Shown: positions 33,140 to 42,629, counted from the first letter of the stretch. The stretch is DNA of 45,208 nucleotides from an uncultured Prevotella sp. (GCA_900547005.1 URER01000019.1:1-45208); one strand, 5' to 3'. Program-made: numbers and translations. Notes: generated by a model not told the origin, from the sequence alone.

Positions 33140-35848
33140 ATGAAAGATATTGTAGCCAAAGAATATAAACTCGATGAAAGTCAGAGGAAAGTGGTAGAGG
33201 CAACAGGCGGCTACCATCTCGTGCTTGCTCCTCCGGGATGCGGAAAGACGCATATACTGGTGGAACGTATTCGGCGGGCACGTGAGCAAGGCACTGACTA
33301 TGCCGATATGCTCTGCCTGACGTTCACCAACCGTGCGGCAAGGGAGATGATAAACCGCATAGATGCCTATATCGGCAATGATGAAGCAGCCGACCTGCAG
33401 GTGGGCAATGTGCATCATTTCTGCTCGAAATTTCTGTTTGAGGAAAGTAAAGTACCGGCCGACACGTCTATAATTGACGATGAGGAGGCCGTGAGCATCA
33501 TAGCCGATTATCGGAACGAGGCCGAGGAGTCGGTGATGAGAGACTACGGGCGCAACCGAGAGTATCAGAACATTATCTTCCTGTCGCATTTCATGTATCA
33601 GTTACGCAACAAGCACGATCGCAACCTCTATCTTCATCCGGAATGTTATACCGATGACGACCGCGCGGCAATAGCCCGTATCTGCCGGATTCAGGGCTAT
33701 GAGCCGACCGAGGAAAGGCTGATAAGCATATACGAAAATGCCCTCTCGTTCATGGACGATGCCGACTCACTGCCGTGGAAAGAGGCCGAGCCGGTGCGCC
33801 GGACATTGCGCAAGATGTATTATGCGGCAATGTATGAGCAGTATAAGGAGGATAATCACATGGTTGATTTCGAGGATTTGCTGCTCATGACATACGACTG
33901 TTACAGACAGGACGACACGTGCAGGAAATACAAGTGGGTGCAGGTGGACGAGGTGCAGGACCTGAACGCAATGCAACTGGCTATCATCGACCTGCTCACC
34001 GCAAAGGATGATGCCACGGTGATGTATCTCGGCGATGAGCAACAGGCCATATTCTCGTTTATGGGAGCCAAGACCGAGACTTTGGCGGAACTGAAACAGC
34101 GCGCGGGAAACAATGTGCATCATCTGATGAAAAACCACCGTTCGCCCGGCTATCTGCTCGAAGTGTTCAACGAATATGCCGAGAAGCAACTGCATATAGA
34201 TAGTGCTTTGCTGCCAAAGACCGACAATAAGGATATGGCAGAGCCCGGCCGCCTGCGCATTCTGTATAGCTCTACAAATGAGGCCGAGGTTACTGACGTG
34301 GTGAAAGAAGCACAATCGCTGCACGAGACTTATCCGGATGAGACCACAGCCGTGATAGTCAGTTCAAACGCTGATGCCGACAAGATAAGCGAGGCGATGG
34401 AGAATGCCGAACTAAAGCACTTCAAAGTGTCGGGACGAGACCTTTTCGATACTCCCGAAATGAAACTCATAAACGCCCATCTGAATGTGGTTGCCAATCC
34501 GAACAATTTCATTTGCTGGGCAAGAGTGCTGCGTGGAATGAATGTCTTTGCGAGCAATCCGCTTGCACGGCGGTTTATGCGCAAGCTCAGGCAACTGTCT
34601 ATATCTCCTGTAGATTTCCTTTTGTATGACGATACCACCTATACGGCTGAATTTGCAGCGGCTTACGAGAGTGGTGAGATGGTCGTTTTCGATACTGAAA
34701 CCACAGGACTTGATGTCTTTGCGGATGATGTTATCGAGATTTCCGCCATGCGGATAAAAGATGGAAAGGCCGTCGGAGAACCACTCGACCTATATATCCG
34801 TACCGATAAGGACATACCGCTGATGCTCGGAACGAAGATAAATCCGTTGCGGAGCATCTACGATGAGCGCGCTGTGACCGGCGACTTGCTGACTGCCGAT
34901 GAGGCAATGCGGCGTTTCCTTGATTATGTCGGAACGCGTCCGCTACTTGGACATAATGTTGATTACGACTATCGCATCGTGGAGAACAATATAAAGCGTC
35001 GTTGCGGTGGAGCGGTTGATGTGTCGGAATGGCAATCCAAGCAGGCTGACGGGGTGTTCGACTCGCTGCGTCTGATGCGTCTTTTAGAGCCGGGATTGAA
35101 CTCCTATAAACTGGAATTTCTCTTGAAAGCATTCAATCTTGAGGGCGTCAACTCGCATCAGGCCATCGATGACGTTGCTGCTACGGTGAGTCTCACGGCC
35201 CTGTGCCATATTAAGGCATCGCAACAAACACACAAACAGCGAGAGTTCATGGCGCATCCGAAGGTCCGGCCGTTGATAAATAAGTTGCGTGCCAACTACA
35301 AAGAACTTTATATCTGTACTGTTAATCAGTTGTATAATCGGGTGGGCGAGGGCTGTCCGGCCATTGTCAGCACCATAAAGCAAGCACATGAATACTTGTG
35401 CGATGGCGGATTTATAGAACGGATAAGTAAACTTAGTTACGTTACCTCATACATAGAGCAAGACCTTATGGATGAGGCAGATATGCATTTGTCGCTCAAG
35501 GAAAATATCGACAGATATGTAATGGATGTGAACACGATGAAAGAAGCCGACTTCTGCAACAGTCGCAGCATACGCGAAAAGGTGTATGTAACAACCGTTC
35601 ATAAGGCCAAAGGGCTGGAATTTGACAATATTATCGTCTTCGACGCTGTGGCCGGACGTTATCCCAACTTCTATAATAAGACCAAAAAGCAGGACGAAGA
35701 AGACGCGCGCAAGTTCTATGTGGCCATGTCAAGAGCCAAGCGGCGGCTTTATATAGCCTACGGAATGGCGTCAATAGACCGCTACGGCAGTGTCTTTCCT
35801 CGTGAAATAACTCCGTTTATGGAGTCGGTGATGCGCTTCTTTGGCTGA
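33140..35848 (+). CDS. UvrD-like helicase with inserted DEDDh 3'-5' exonuclease
   Basis: This 902-residue protein combines a superfamily 1 helicase and a DnaQ-type exonuclease. Helicase motifs are LAPPGCGKTHIL (residues about 28-40), the FTNRAAREM motif, VDEVQDLN for DExQD, YLGDEQQAIFSF and KNHRS. After about residue 510 comes an exonuclease domain with DTETTG, the HNVDYDY motif and HQAIDD (DEDDh catalytic acids and His). The remaining helicase motifs follow (VTTVHKAKGLEFD and FYVAMSRAKRRLYI, about 815 onward). The exonuclease sits between motif IV and the C-terminal motifs. It probably unwinds and trims DNA during repair or replication. Confidence 0.9.
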   Translation: MKDIVAKEYKLDESQRKVVEATGGYHLVLAPPGCGKTHILVERIRRAREQGTDYADMLCLTFTNRAAREMINRIDAYIGNDEAADLQVGNVHHFCSKFLFEESKVPADTSIIDDEEAVSIIADYRNEAEESVMRDYGRNREYQNIIFLSHFMYQLRNKHDRNLYLHPECYTDDDRAAIARICRIQGYEPTEERLISIYENALSFMDDADSLPWKEAEPVRRTLRKMYYAAMYEQYKEDNHMVDFEDLLLMTYDCYRQDDTCRKYKWVQVDEVQDLNAMQLAIIDLLTAKDDATVMYLGDEQQAIFSFMGAKTETLAELKQRAGNNVHHLMKNHRSPGYLLEVFNEYAEKQLHIDSALLPKTDNKDMAEPGRLRILYSSTNEAEVTDVVKEAQSLHETYPDETTAVIVSSNADADKISEAMENAELKHFKVSGRDLFDTPEMKLINAHLNVVANPNNFICWARVLRGMNVFASNPLARRFMRKLRQLSISPVDFLLYDDTTYTAEFAAAYESGEMVVFDTETTGLDVFADDVIEISAMRIKDGKAVGEPLDLYIRTDKDIPLMLGTKINPLRSIYDERAVTGDLLTADEAMRRFLDYVGTRPLLGHNVDYDYRIVENNIKRRCGGAVDVSEWQSKQADGVFDSLRLMRLLEPGLNSYKLEFLLKAFNLEGVNSHQAIDDVAATVSLTALCHIKASQQTHKQREFMAHPKVRPLINKLRANYKELYICTVNQLYNRVGEGCPAIVSTIKQAHEYLCDGGFIERISKLSYVTSYIEQDLMDEADMHLSLKENIDRYVMDVNTMKEADFCNSRSIREKVYVTTVHKAKGLEFDNIIVFDAVAGRYPNFYNKTKKQDEEDARKFYVAMSRAKRRLYIAYGMASIDRYGSVFPREITPFMESVMRFFG

Positions 35849-35873
35849 TTTGAGGGAAATAGTAATGGAAAGA

Positions 35874-35905
35874 TTTGCAAGATAAATACATTTTTGATAC
35901 TTTTG
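35874..35905 (+). promoter_or_regulatory. Promoter of serB
   Basis: TTTG (35874-35877) and TACTTTTG (35898-35905) are 20 bases apart, 47 bases before the start codon. Confidence 0.65.
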
Positions 35906-35951
35906 TGTCATATATATATGATTACGGATAGATTTTGGAAAGAAAATAATC

Positions 35952-37199
35952 ATGGAACAAAAAGAAACCAATAAGGAACAGATATTAATCCGGATTACAG
36001 GACAAGACCGTCCGGGACTCACCGCTTCGGTTATGGAACTGCTGGCGAAATACGATGCGCAGATACTCGACATCGGTCAGGCTGACATCCACAGCACCCT
36101 GTCGTTGGGCATTCTAATCCGCATCGGTGAACTGAATGCCGGTCAGGTGATGAAGGAACTGTTGTTCAAGGCTACGGAGTTGAACGTAAACATAGGTTTT
36201 GCGCCCATCACGCTCGATGAATATGAAGACTGGGTGAGCCTTCAGGGAAAGAACAGGTTCATCCTTACGCTTATCGGGCGCAGGTTGGAGGCAAAACAGA
36301 TAGAGGCAGCCACGAAGGTTATAGCAAATCAGGGACTCAATATCGACTCTATCCTTAGGCTCACGGGACGCATGAGCGTGAAGAATCCGTGCAAGAATGT
36401 GCGTGCGTGCATAGAGTTCTCGCTGCGTGGAACACCTAAAGACCGCCAGCAGATGCAGGCGGAACTGATGCAGCTTTCTACCGAAATGGAGATTGACTTC
36501 TCGCTCCAGTGCGATGATATGTACCGTCGTATGCGCCGGTTGATTTGTTTCGATATGGACTCTACGCTCATACAGACCGAGTGCATCGACGAACTGGCTG
36601 AGCGTGCCGGCGTGGGCGACAAGGTAAGGGAGATTACCGAGCGTGCCATGCGTGGCGAGATAGATTTCAAGGAGAGCTTCACCGAGCGTGTGGCGTTGCT
36701 CAAAGGACTTGATGTGAGCGTGATGCAGGAGATTGCCGAGAACCTTCCGATAACCGAAGGTGCCGACCGACTGATGTCAATCCTGAAGCGTTGCGGTTAT
36801 AAGATAGCTATCCTCAGTGGTGGATTCACCTATTTCGGTGAGTATCTGCAACGCCGCTACGGTATAGATTATGTCTATGCCAACGAGTTGGAGGTGGGCG
36901 AAGACGGTAAACTGACCGGTCGTTATGTTGGAGAAATTGTTGACGGACATCGCAAGGCGGAGCTGTTGAAGCTCATAGCGCAGGTGGAGAAGGTGAACCT
37001 TGCGCAGACAATAGCCGTTGGTGATGGCGCAAACGACCTGCCGATGCTCAGCGAGGCCGGTCTCGGCATTGCATTCCATGCCAAGCCCCGTGTCGTTGCC
37101 AACGCCCGGCAGAGCATCAATACAATCGGTCTCGACGGCGTTCTATATTTCCTCGGATTCAAGGACAGCTATCTTGGCGACCAGGGTAAGTTGCAATAG
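35952..37199 (+). CDS. serB: Phosphoserine phosphatase with N-terminal ACT domains
   Basis: SerB removes phosphate from phosphoserine, the last step of serine synthesis. The 415-residue length exceeds the minimal enzyme because two ACT-type regulatory domains occupy residues 1-180 (ITGQDRPGLTASVMELLAKYD and a second at about 95-175). The HAD core has FDMDSTLIQTECIDELA (nucleophile Asp), the SGGFTYFGEYLQ motif and the VGDGANDLPML motif. Serine may bind the ACT domains as feedback, as in related enzymes. It has its own promoter and is followed by two hairpins. Confidence 0.96.
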   Translation: MEQKETNKEQILIRITGQDRPGLTASVMELLAKYDAQILDIGQADIHSTLSLGILIRIGELNAGQVMKELLFKATELNVNIGFAPITLDEYEDWVSLQGKNRFILTLIGRRLEAKQIEAATKVIANQGLNIDSILRLTGRMSVKNPCKNVRACIEFSLRGTPKDRQQMQAELMQLSTEMEIDFSLQCDDMYRRMRRLICFDMDSTLIQTECIDELAERAGVGDKVREITERAMRGEIDFKESFTERVALLKGLDVSVMQEIAENLPITEGADRLMSILKRCGYKIAILSGGFTYFGEYLQRRYGIDYVYANELEVGEDGKLTGRYVGEIVDGHRKAELLKLIAQVEKVNLAQTIAVGDGANDLPMLSEAGLGIAFHAKPRVVANARQSINTIGLDGVLYFLGFKDSYLGDQGKLQ

Positions 37200-37217
37200 G
37201 TGAACTTAAGTCCTCTT

Positions 37218-37332
37218 AAGTAAGTCACTAAAATTAATCATAGATAGTCTCGTTTAGTTTTGGTGACTTACTTATAATTCATATTATAAAAAGAAGAAGC
37301 GTCTCGGCATCATTGTCGAGGCGCTTCTTTTG
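37218..37332 (+). terminator. Two successive hairpins after serB
   Basis: AAGTAAGTCACTAAAA (37218-37233) pairs with TTTTGGTGACTTACTT (37258-37273). Then AAGAAGCGTCTCG (37294-37306) pairs with CGAGGCGCTTCTT, followed by a T run. The second is a strong Rho-independent terminator, with one G-U pair. Confidence 0.85.
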
Positions 37333-37931
37333 TAAGCATTTTATTTCCCCCTTATGGGGAATTATAAAATGAAAATTGTCAATTTTATTTACCAAAAATC
37401 ACCTCTTGGGGAAAGCAATTCTATCGAGTGAACGAATGTTAAATATTGGTCCCGTTACTCATTTTCACCGTTTTCCCGACCTCAAAAATCCCAACTCCGG
37501 ACTCAAAATTAGTAACTCAAAATTCCAAAAGTGCCTCCGTTAGGAAAAAATCGCCCCGATTTTCGTCAAATTTTGTCGTCCGCCGAAACGCAGGAAAATG
37601 CCGTTTTTGTCCGATTTAACGTTTGTTAGCTTTCAAAAGTGGCACTTTTAGAGTCCGTTTTAGGCCGTTTTGGAGTGTAACGGAGGCTTCGTTAATAGCC
37701 AAAAGTGGCTCCGTTAGCGTCTAACGGAGGCTCCGTTGCAATGTAATGAGGTCTATTTTGCGTTCTAAAACGGTTATTTTTGACAAATAACGGGGTAAGT
37801 CGTTGATTGTCAGAGTTTTATGTTAAAATTGCTCTCAAAGCCGTATTTTCGCGTTTTTGAGCGCGAGTGAACTTTCGTCTGAAAAATCGCGAGTTTTGAA
37901 GGGTATAGTTGTAAAGATTTTTCAAAGATTG
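37333..37931. repeat. Non-coding region with repeated TAACGGAG palindromes
   Basis: No gene is seen on either strand. The motif CTCCGTTA or its complement recurs at about 37535, 37678, 37708, 37722 and 37731. GGCTCCGTTA-GCGTC-TAACGGAGGC makes a near-perfect hairpin at 37707-37732. AAAAGTGGC motifs also repeat (37636 and 37701). It looks like a cluster of dispersed palindromic repeats, not a gene. Confidence 0.6.
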
Positions 37932-39065
37932 TCAGACAAATAATTCGGCTGTTATTCCATCGCTCGTATAGATGCCTTTTCGTGTCAGACGTAGGCGGTT
38001 GTCTTCGACGATGAGGTTGCCGAGACTGATGTTTTTTTGTGCGTTGCTCAGCAGGTGCCGCTCATATTTAGGTCCGAAAGAGTCTAAAATATATTTGAGG
38101 TCTACCCCCTCGCACGTGCGCAGGCCCGTCATAACAGTCTCATTGTAGCGTGTGCCGGTGTCAAGAACCTCACGCTCGTATGGCAGTTCACCGCGCTCTA
38201 TGCTTTCGATGTATGTCTTTATGTCGGCCACATTCCATCGGCGTGACACCGTGTCGAATGAGTGTGCCGCCGCGCCGATGCCGATGTATGGTGTGCCGTG
38301 CCAATAGCTGCTGTTGTGGCGGGAACGGAAGGAGGGCTTGGCGAAATTGCTGATTTCGTAATGCTCGAATCCGGCGGCGGTGAGCATATTGATTAGGGTC
38401 TCGTACATTTGCAACGATAGTTCTTCGTCAATCTCTTTTATCTTGCCCTCGACGAGCATTTTATAGAGAGGCGTTCCCTCTTCATACATCAGACTGTAAG
38501 CCGAGATATGCTCCACGTTGAGCGCAAGACATTCTCGTATGTCGGACTTCCACTCCTCGAGTGTTTCATCGGGAAAGCCGAACATCAAATCCACGCTTAT
38601 GTTCCCGATGCCAATCTTGCGCAGCCTGTCAACTGCCGTGCGCACCTCGTCTGCCGTATGACGGCGGCGCAGGAAACGCAAGCGGCTGTCTGAGAACGTC
38701 TGCGCCCCCATACTGATGCGGTTTACGGGCAGTGTGCATAGCGTTTCGCAGAATTCGGGCGTTATGTCGTCGGGGTTGCATTCCATCGTTATCTCCATCT
38801 CGCTGCCGTCTTCCGCTTCCTTAAAGTCGGTTCCGTACACCTTATTTATATATAAGAATATCTTACGCAGGTTTTCTGCCGACAGCTGCGATGGCGTTCC
38901 GCCACCGAGGTAGATGGTGGAGAGGTCTCTCTCTCCTCTAAATTCCATCTCCCTACACACTGCCTCCACATATCTGTCTTGCAGTTGTGGAAGTGTGGTA
39001 GAGTAGAAGCCGCAATAGATGCAACGGCTTGCACAAAACGGTATGTGAATGTATAAACCTGCCAT
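37932..39065 (-). CDS. hemW: HemW-type radical SAM heme chaperone
   Basis: This 377-residue protein belongs to the HemN-like family that lacks coproporphyrinogen oxidase activity and is thought to deliver heme to respiratory enzymes. It starts with MAGLYIHIPFCASRCIYC, which holds the CX3CX2C cluster. The ATG at 39063-39065 is preferred over the ATG four codons upstream because family members start right before this block. Other landmarks are IYLGGGTPSQL, SMGAQTFSD and the SYWHGTPYIGIGAAAHSF segment. The extra Cys of true HemN after the cluster is absent, which supports HemW. Confidence 0.93.
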   Translation of the reverse strand: MAGLYIHIPFCASRCIYCGFYSTTLPQLQDRYVEAVCREMEFRGERDLSTIYLGGGTPSQLSAENLRKIFLYINKVYGTDFKEAEDGSEMEITMECNPDDITPEFCETLCTLPVNRISMGAQTFSDSRLRFLRRRHTADEVRTAVDRLRKIGIGNISVDLMFGFPDETLEEWKSDIRECLALNVEHISAYSLMYEEGTPLYKMLVEGKIKEIDEELSLQMYETLINMLTAAGFEHYEISNFAKPSFRSRHNSSYWHGTPYIGIGAAAHSFDTVSRRWNVADIKTYIESIERGELPYEREVLDTGTRYNETVMTGLRTCEGVDLKYILDSFGPKYERHLLSNAQKNISLGNLIVEDNRLRLTRKGIYTSDGITAELFV

Positions 39066-39162
39066 AATTACGTGCAAAAATACTAATATGTTTTAAAATA
39101 TTGTCGTTTTTTCATTAAATGATTTGGCAATTTGCTTCAAAATAACTAACTTTAAGCCCATT

Positions 39163-39208
39163 AAAGTCGAATAACTTAAATCTATAAAGTCAAATAACTT
39201 AAATCTAT
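39163..39208 (+). repeat. Tandem 23-bp duplication just before the EF-G paralogue
   Basis: AAAGTCGAATAACTTAAATC... (39163-39185) is repeated at 39186-39208 with one base change. The second copy ends 7 bases before the start codon, so it lies in the 5' untranslated region. A -7-like TAACTTTA is at about 39147. Confidence 0.75.
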
Positions 39209-39215
39209 TAGAAAT

Positions 39216-41375
39216 ATGAGAGTATATCAGACAAACGAGATTAAAAACATTGCGCTTTTAGGCAATGACGGTTCGGGAAAAACGACCCTCACGGAATCAT
39301 TGCTCTACGAGGCTGGTATCATATCACGTCGAGGTCGCATTACGGCAAAGAACACTGTGAGCGATTACTTCCCCGTAGAGCAGGAATACGGATACTCGGT
39401 TTTCTCAACCGTGTTCCATGTGGAATGGAACAACAAGAAGTTGAACATCATTGACTGCCCTGGTTCCGACGACTTCGTAGGTGCGGCAATGACGGCACTC
39501 AACGTTACTGACACGGCGATATTGCTGCTTAATGGTCAGTATGGACCGGAAGTGGGAACTCAGAACCATTTCAGATATACGGAGAAACTGAAGAAACCGG
39601 TAATCTTCCTTGTCAACCAGTTGGACGCTGAAAAGTGCGATTACCATAATGTGCTGGAGCGACTGACCGAAATCTACGGTTCAAAGGTTGTTCCTGTGCA
39701 ATATCCTCTGAATGAAGGCCCGGGCTTTAATTCGCTTATCGATGTGCTGCTCATGAAGAAGTATTCATGGAAGCCCGAGGGGGGCGCGCCTATCATCGAG
39801 GACATTCCGGCAGAGGAGATGGACAAGGCTATGGAGATGCACAAGGCTCTCGTAGAAGCTGCTGCTGAGAATGACGAAACTCTCATGGAGAAGTTCTTTG
39901 AGGAAGAGAAACTCACCGAGGACGAATTGCGTGAGGGCATCCGCAAGGGACTCGTAACGCGTTCTATCTTCCCAGTATTCTGCGTTTGCGCAGGTAAGGA
40001 TATGGGAGTGCGCCGTCTGATGGAATTCTTGGGTAATGTGGTGCCTTTCGTGAGCGAGATGCCGAAGGTGCATAATACGCGTGGTGAGGAGGTTACTGCC
40101 GACTCGGCAGCTCCGGAGTCTGTTTATTTCTTCAAGACCGGTATGGAGCCGCATATCGGAGAGGTTTCTTACTTCAAGGTTATGAGCGGAAGCATAAAGC
40201 CGGGCGACGACCTTTCGAATGCCGACAGAGGCAGCAAGGAGCGCATCGGACAGATTTATGCTTGCGCGGGAGCCAACCGTATTCCTGTGGATCAGCTTAA
40301 TGCCGGCGACATAGGATGTACCGTGAAGCTGAAAGATGTGAAGACTGGCAATACACTTAACGGCAAGGATGTTGACCAGAAATTCGATTTCATCAAATAT
40401 CCTAACTCTAAATACTCTCGCGCCATTAAGGCTGTGAACGAAGGCGAGACCGAAAAACTTATGGCAGCGCTGCTGAAGATGCGTCAGGAAGACCCGACAT
40501 GGGTTGTGGAGCAGAGCAAGGAGTTGCATCAGACCATCGTTCACGGACAGGGAGAGTTCCACCTCCGCACATTGAAATGGCGTTTGGAGAACAACGAGAA
40601 GATTCAGGTTAAGTTTGAAGAGCCGAAGATTCCTTATCGCGAGACCATCACTAAGTCGGCCCGTGCAGACTACCGCCACAAGAAGCAGTCGGGTGGAGCA
40701 GGGCAGTTCGGCGAGGTTCATCTCATCGTGGAGCCTTACGCAGAAGGTATGCCGGATCCGACAGTATATAAGTTCAACGGTCAGGAGTTTAAGATGAATA
40801 TCAAGGGCCGCGAGGAAGTGGACTTGGAGTGGGGCGGAAAGCTCGTGTTCATCAACTCTGTTGTTGGTGGAGCTATTGACGCACGCTTCATGCCGGCTAT
40901 CCTGAAGGGTGTCATGGACCGTATGGAATCGGGTCCGTTGACAGGCAGTTATGCCCGTGATGTACGCGTGATTGTATATGACGGTAAGATGCACCCGGTG
41001 GATTCAAACGAACTTTCATTCATGCTCGCCGCACGCAATGCCTTCTCGGCTGCGTTCAAGAATGCCGGTCCGAAGATTCTTGAGCCTATTTACGACCTCG
41101 AGGTGTATGTTCCGGCCGACTATATGGGCGACGTGATGAGCGATTTGCAGGGCCGTCGTGCCATGATTATGGGTATGGACAGTGAGGCTGGCTATCAGAA
41201 ACTGAGTGCGAAGATTCCTTTGAAGGAACTCAGCAACTATTCTATCTCGCTCAGTTCGCTTACCGGTGGCCGCGCTTCGTTTACTACGAAGTTTGCAAGT
41301 TACGAGCTTGTTCCGAATGATATCCAGAACAAACTTATCGCAGAGCATGAGGCAGAAGCAAATGATGAGGCTTAA
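39216..41375 (+). CDS. Elongation factor G paralogue (EF-G2 type)
   Basis: This 719-residue protein has all five EF-G domains, but the GTPase motifs are altered. G1 is GNDGSGKTTL. The switch region lacks the RGIT motif (EYGYSV instead). G3 is DCPGSDDF, with Ser at residue 84 in place of the His that activates water in EF-G. G4 is NQLD in place of NKxD. This matches my knowledge of Bacteroides EF-G2, which moves ribosomes without normal GTP hydrolysis during nutrient stress and gut colonisation. C-terminal domains III to V look intact. The housekeeping EF-G should be encoded elsewhere. A low-confidence terminator follows at about 41399-41455. Confidence 0.88.
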   Translation: MRVYQTNEIKNIALLGNDGSGKTTLTESLLYEAGIISRRGRITAKNTVSDYFPVEQEYGYSVFSTVFHVEWNNKKLNIIDCPGSDDFVGAAMTALNVTDTAILLLNGQYGPEVGTQNHFRYTEKLKKPVIFLVNQLDAEKCDYHNVLERLTEIYGSKVVPVQYPLNEGPGFNSLIDVLLMKKYSWKPEGGAPIIEDIPAEEMDKAMEMHKALVEAAAENDETLMEKFFEEEKLTEDELREGIRKGLVTRSIFPVFCVCAGKDMGVRRLMEFLGNVVPFVSEMPKVHNTRGEEVTADSAAPESVYFFKTGMEPHIGEVSYFKVMSGSIKPGDDLSNADRGSKERIGQIYACAGANRIPVDQLNAGDIGCTVKLKDVKTGNTLNGKDVDQKFDFIKYPNSKYSRAIKAVNEGETEKLMAALLKMRQEDPTWVVEQSKELHQTIVHGQGEFHLRTLKWRLENNEKIQVKFEEPKIPYRETITKSARADYRHKKQSGGAGQFGEVHLIVEPYAEGMPDPTVYKFNGQEFKMNIKGREEVDLEWGGKLVFINSVVGGAIDARFMPAILKGVMDRMESGPLTGSYARDVRVIVYDGKMHPVDSNELSFMLAARNAFSAAFKNAGPKILEPIYDLEVYVPADYMGDVMSDLQGRRAMIMGMDSEAGYQKLSAKIPLKELSNYSISLSSLTGGRASFTTKFASYELVPNDIQNKLIAEHEAEANDEA

Positions 41376-41398
41376 TAAGGCTTTATAACGATATGATG

Positions 41399-41455
41399 AG
41401 GCTGTTTCATAGATGGTTGCCATTAAGTGTAATTGTCTGTGATCCAGCCTTTTTT
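41399..41455 (+). terminator. Possible terminator after the EF-G paralogue
   Basis: AGGCTG (41399-41404) pairs with CAGCCT (41445-41450), followed by six T. The 40-base loop is long, so this is tentative. Confidence 0.4.
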
Positions 41456-41499
41456 GTCGTTTAGCTCGCGGAGTATTCTCCCTTTCAGCTTTGTGAGTG

Positions 41500-42141
41500 A
41501 TGCAGATGAGGAGTCGTAGACGGAATATAATGAGTGCCTGGTCGGCTGTTATTGCTGCCATGCTTTTCCTTTCAGCCTGTTCCGACGGGCGCGGAGAAGT
41601 ATCCGGAAGCATAATGCCGGAGGGACTAACTCTGCGTGAGGGCGACGTGGTGCTGCGTTGTGGAGGCGGACTGACGAGCCATGCGGTGATGCTCGCGGAC
41701 AATAACGGAGCTTATTCGCACGTGGGAATCGTGGTAGATTCGGCCGGAACGAAGATGATTGTGCACGCTGTGCCGGACGAACCAGACTTTGAAGGCGATG
41801 TTGACAGGGTGAAGATGGACAGTCTCGGACGTTTTTTCTCCTCTGTATATGCCGATAAGGGCGAGGTGTTGCGCCATAAAGACGCGCGCGTGGCGGCCAG
41901 GGCGGCGCATTACGCATTGGCGATATATCATCGGAAAACCTTGTTCGACCATGATTATGACGAGAAAGACACGACAAAGATGTGTTGCACAGAACTGATA
42001 ACATTCTCCTTCGCACGAGTGGGGCAGCCGTTGCAGGGCGTGGAGCGTCATCAACTGTCCATTCCGGGTATGCAGACAGATTGTGTGTTGCCGTCGGATA
42101 TATTGAAATGTAAGGACTTTCAATCAATAATAAAGTTCTAA
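41500..42141 (+). CDS. YiiX/YebB-like NlpC/P60-type lipoprotein hydrolase
   Basis: This product of about 213 residues has a signal sequence with a lipobox (FLSAC, Cys at about 27). The catalytic part fits the permuted papain-like YiiX family: LREGDVVLRCGGG at the start, YSHVGIVVD with the catalytic His, and CCTELITFSF with the nucleophile Cys, preceded by DHDYDEKD. Such enzymes cut amide or ester bonds in peptidoglycan or lipids. The start is unsure: GTG 41497, ATG 41500 and ATG 41506 are all in frame. It is followed by a small lipoprotein gene 28 bases later, probably in one operon. Confidence 0.8.
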   Translation: MQMRSRRRNIMSAWSAVIAAMLFLSACSDGRGEVSGSIMPEGLTLREGDVVLRCGGGLTSHAVMLADNNGAYSHVGIVVDSAGTKMIVHAVPDEPDFEGDVDRVKMDSLGRFFSSVYADKGEVLRHKDARVAARAAHYALAIYHRKTLFDHDYDEKDTTKMCCTELITFSFARVGQPLQGVERHQLSIPGMQTDCVLPSDILKCKDFQSIIKF

Positions 42142-42169
42142 TTATGTTTAATTCTAAATTTAAGTAACC

Positions 42170-42580
42170 ATGAAGAAAATTCTTTTTGTAGCAGTAATGT
42201 GCTTATTTGCAGTAATGTTTAGTGGCTGTGGAGGTGCTAAGACACCTAAGGATGTGGCCGAGAAATCTATTAAATGCCTGAAAAACAAGGATTACAAGGG
42301 CTATGTGGAGTTGGTGTCTCTGAAAGACGAGGCTAAGATGAGTTCCGAGGAGCTTAAGAAAAGCCGGGAGCAGATGGCTGTATTGCTTGAAAGCAAGATT
42401 AGTAGTGAGGTTGACAAGAAAGGTGGCATAGACTCATACGAGATTGGAGAAGAGACCATTGACGAGGATGAGGCAAAGGTGAAAGCTACGATTAAGTATG
42501 GCGATGGTTCTGAAAAAGAGTCTACCATAAAACTGAAAAAGAACGAAGACGGAGATTGGAAAATCGACGCGGGTAAATAA
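42170..42580 (+). CDS. DUF4878-like small lipoprotein
   Basis: The 136-residue protein has a lipobox (MFSGC, Cys at about 20) and a short domain with a conserved helix (TPKDVAEKSIKCLKNKDYKGY) and a C-terminal beta sheet ending in EDGDWKIDAG. It fits the DUF4878 family of Bacteroidetes lipoproteins, with a cystatin or NTF2-like fold. The role is unknown. It lies 28 bases after the YiiX-like gene and ends at a strong terminator. Confidence 0.8.
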   Translation: MKKILFVAVMCLFAVMFSGCGGAKTPKDVAEKSIKCLKNKDYKGYVELVSLKDEAKMSSEELKKSREQMAVLLESKISSEVDKKGGIDSYEIGEETIDEDEAKVKATIKYGDGSEKESTIKLKKNEDGDWKIDAGK

Positions 42581-42585
42581 TTTTA

Positions 42586-42629
42586 ATTCCCCTTTGTCAC
42601 GATTGAGGATAGAGGGGAATATTTTTTTT
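42586..42629 (+). terminator. Rho-independent terminator after the DUF4878-like gene
   Basis: ATTCCCCT (42586-42593) pairs with AGGGGAAT (42613-42620), followed by a run of eight T. Confidence 0.88.

Noticed and set aside
39765..40994. Long minus-strand open frame of 409 codons
   Set aside because: It is antisense to the EF-G paralogue and has no recognised motif or start signal.
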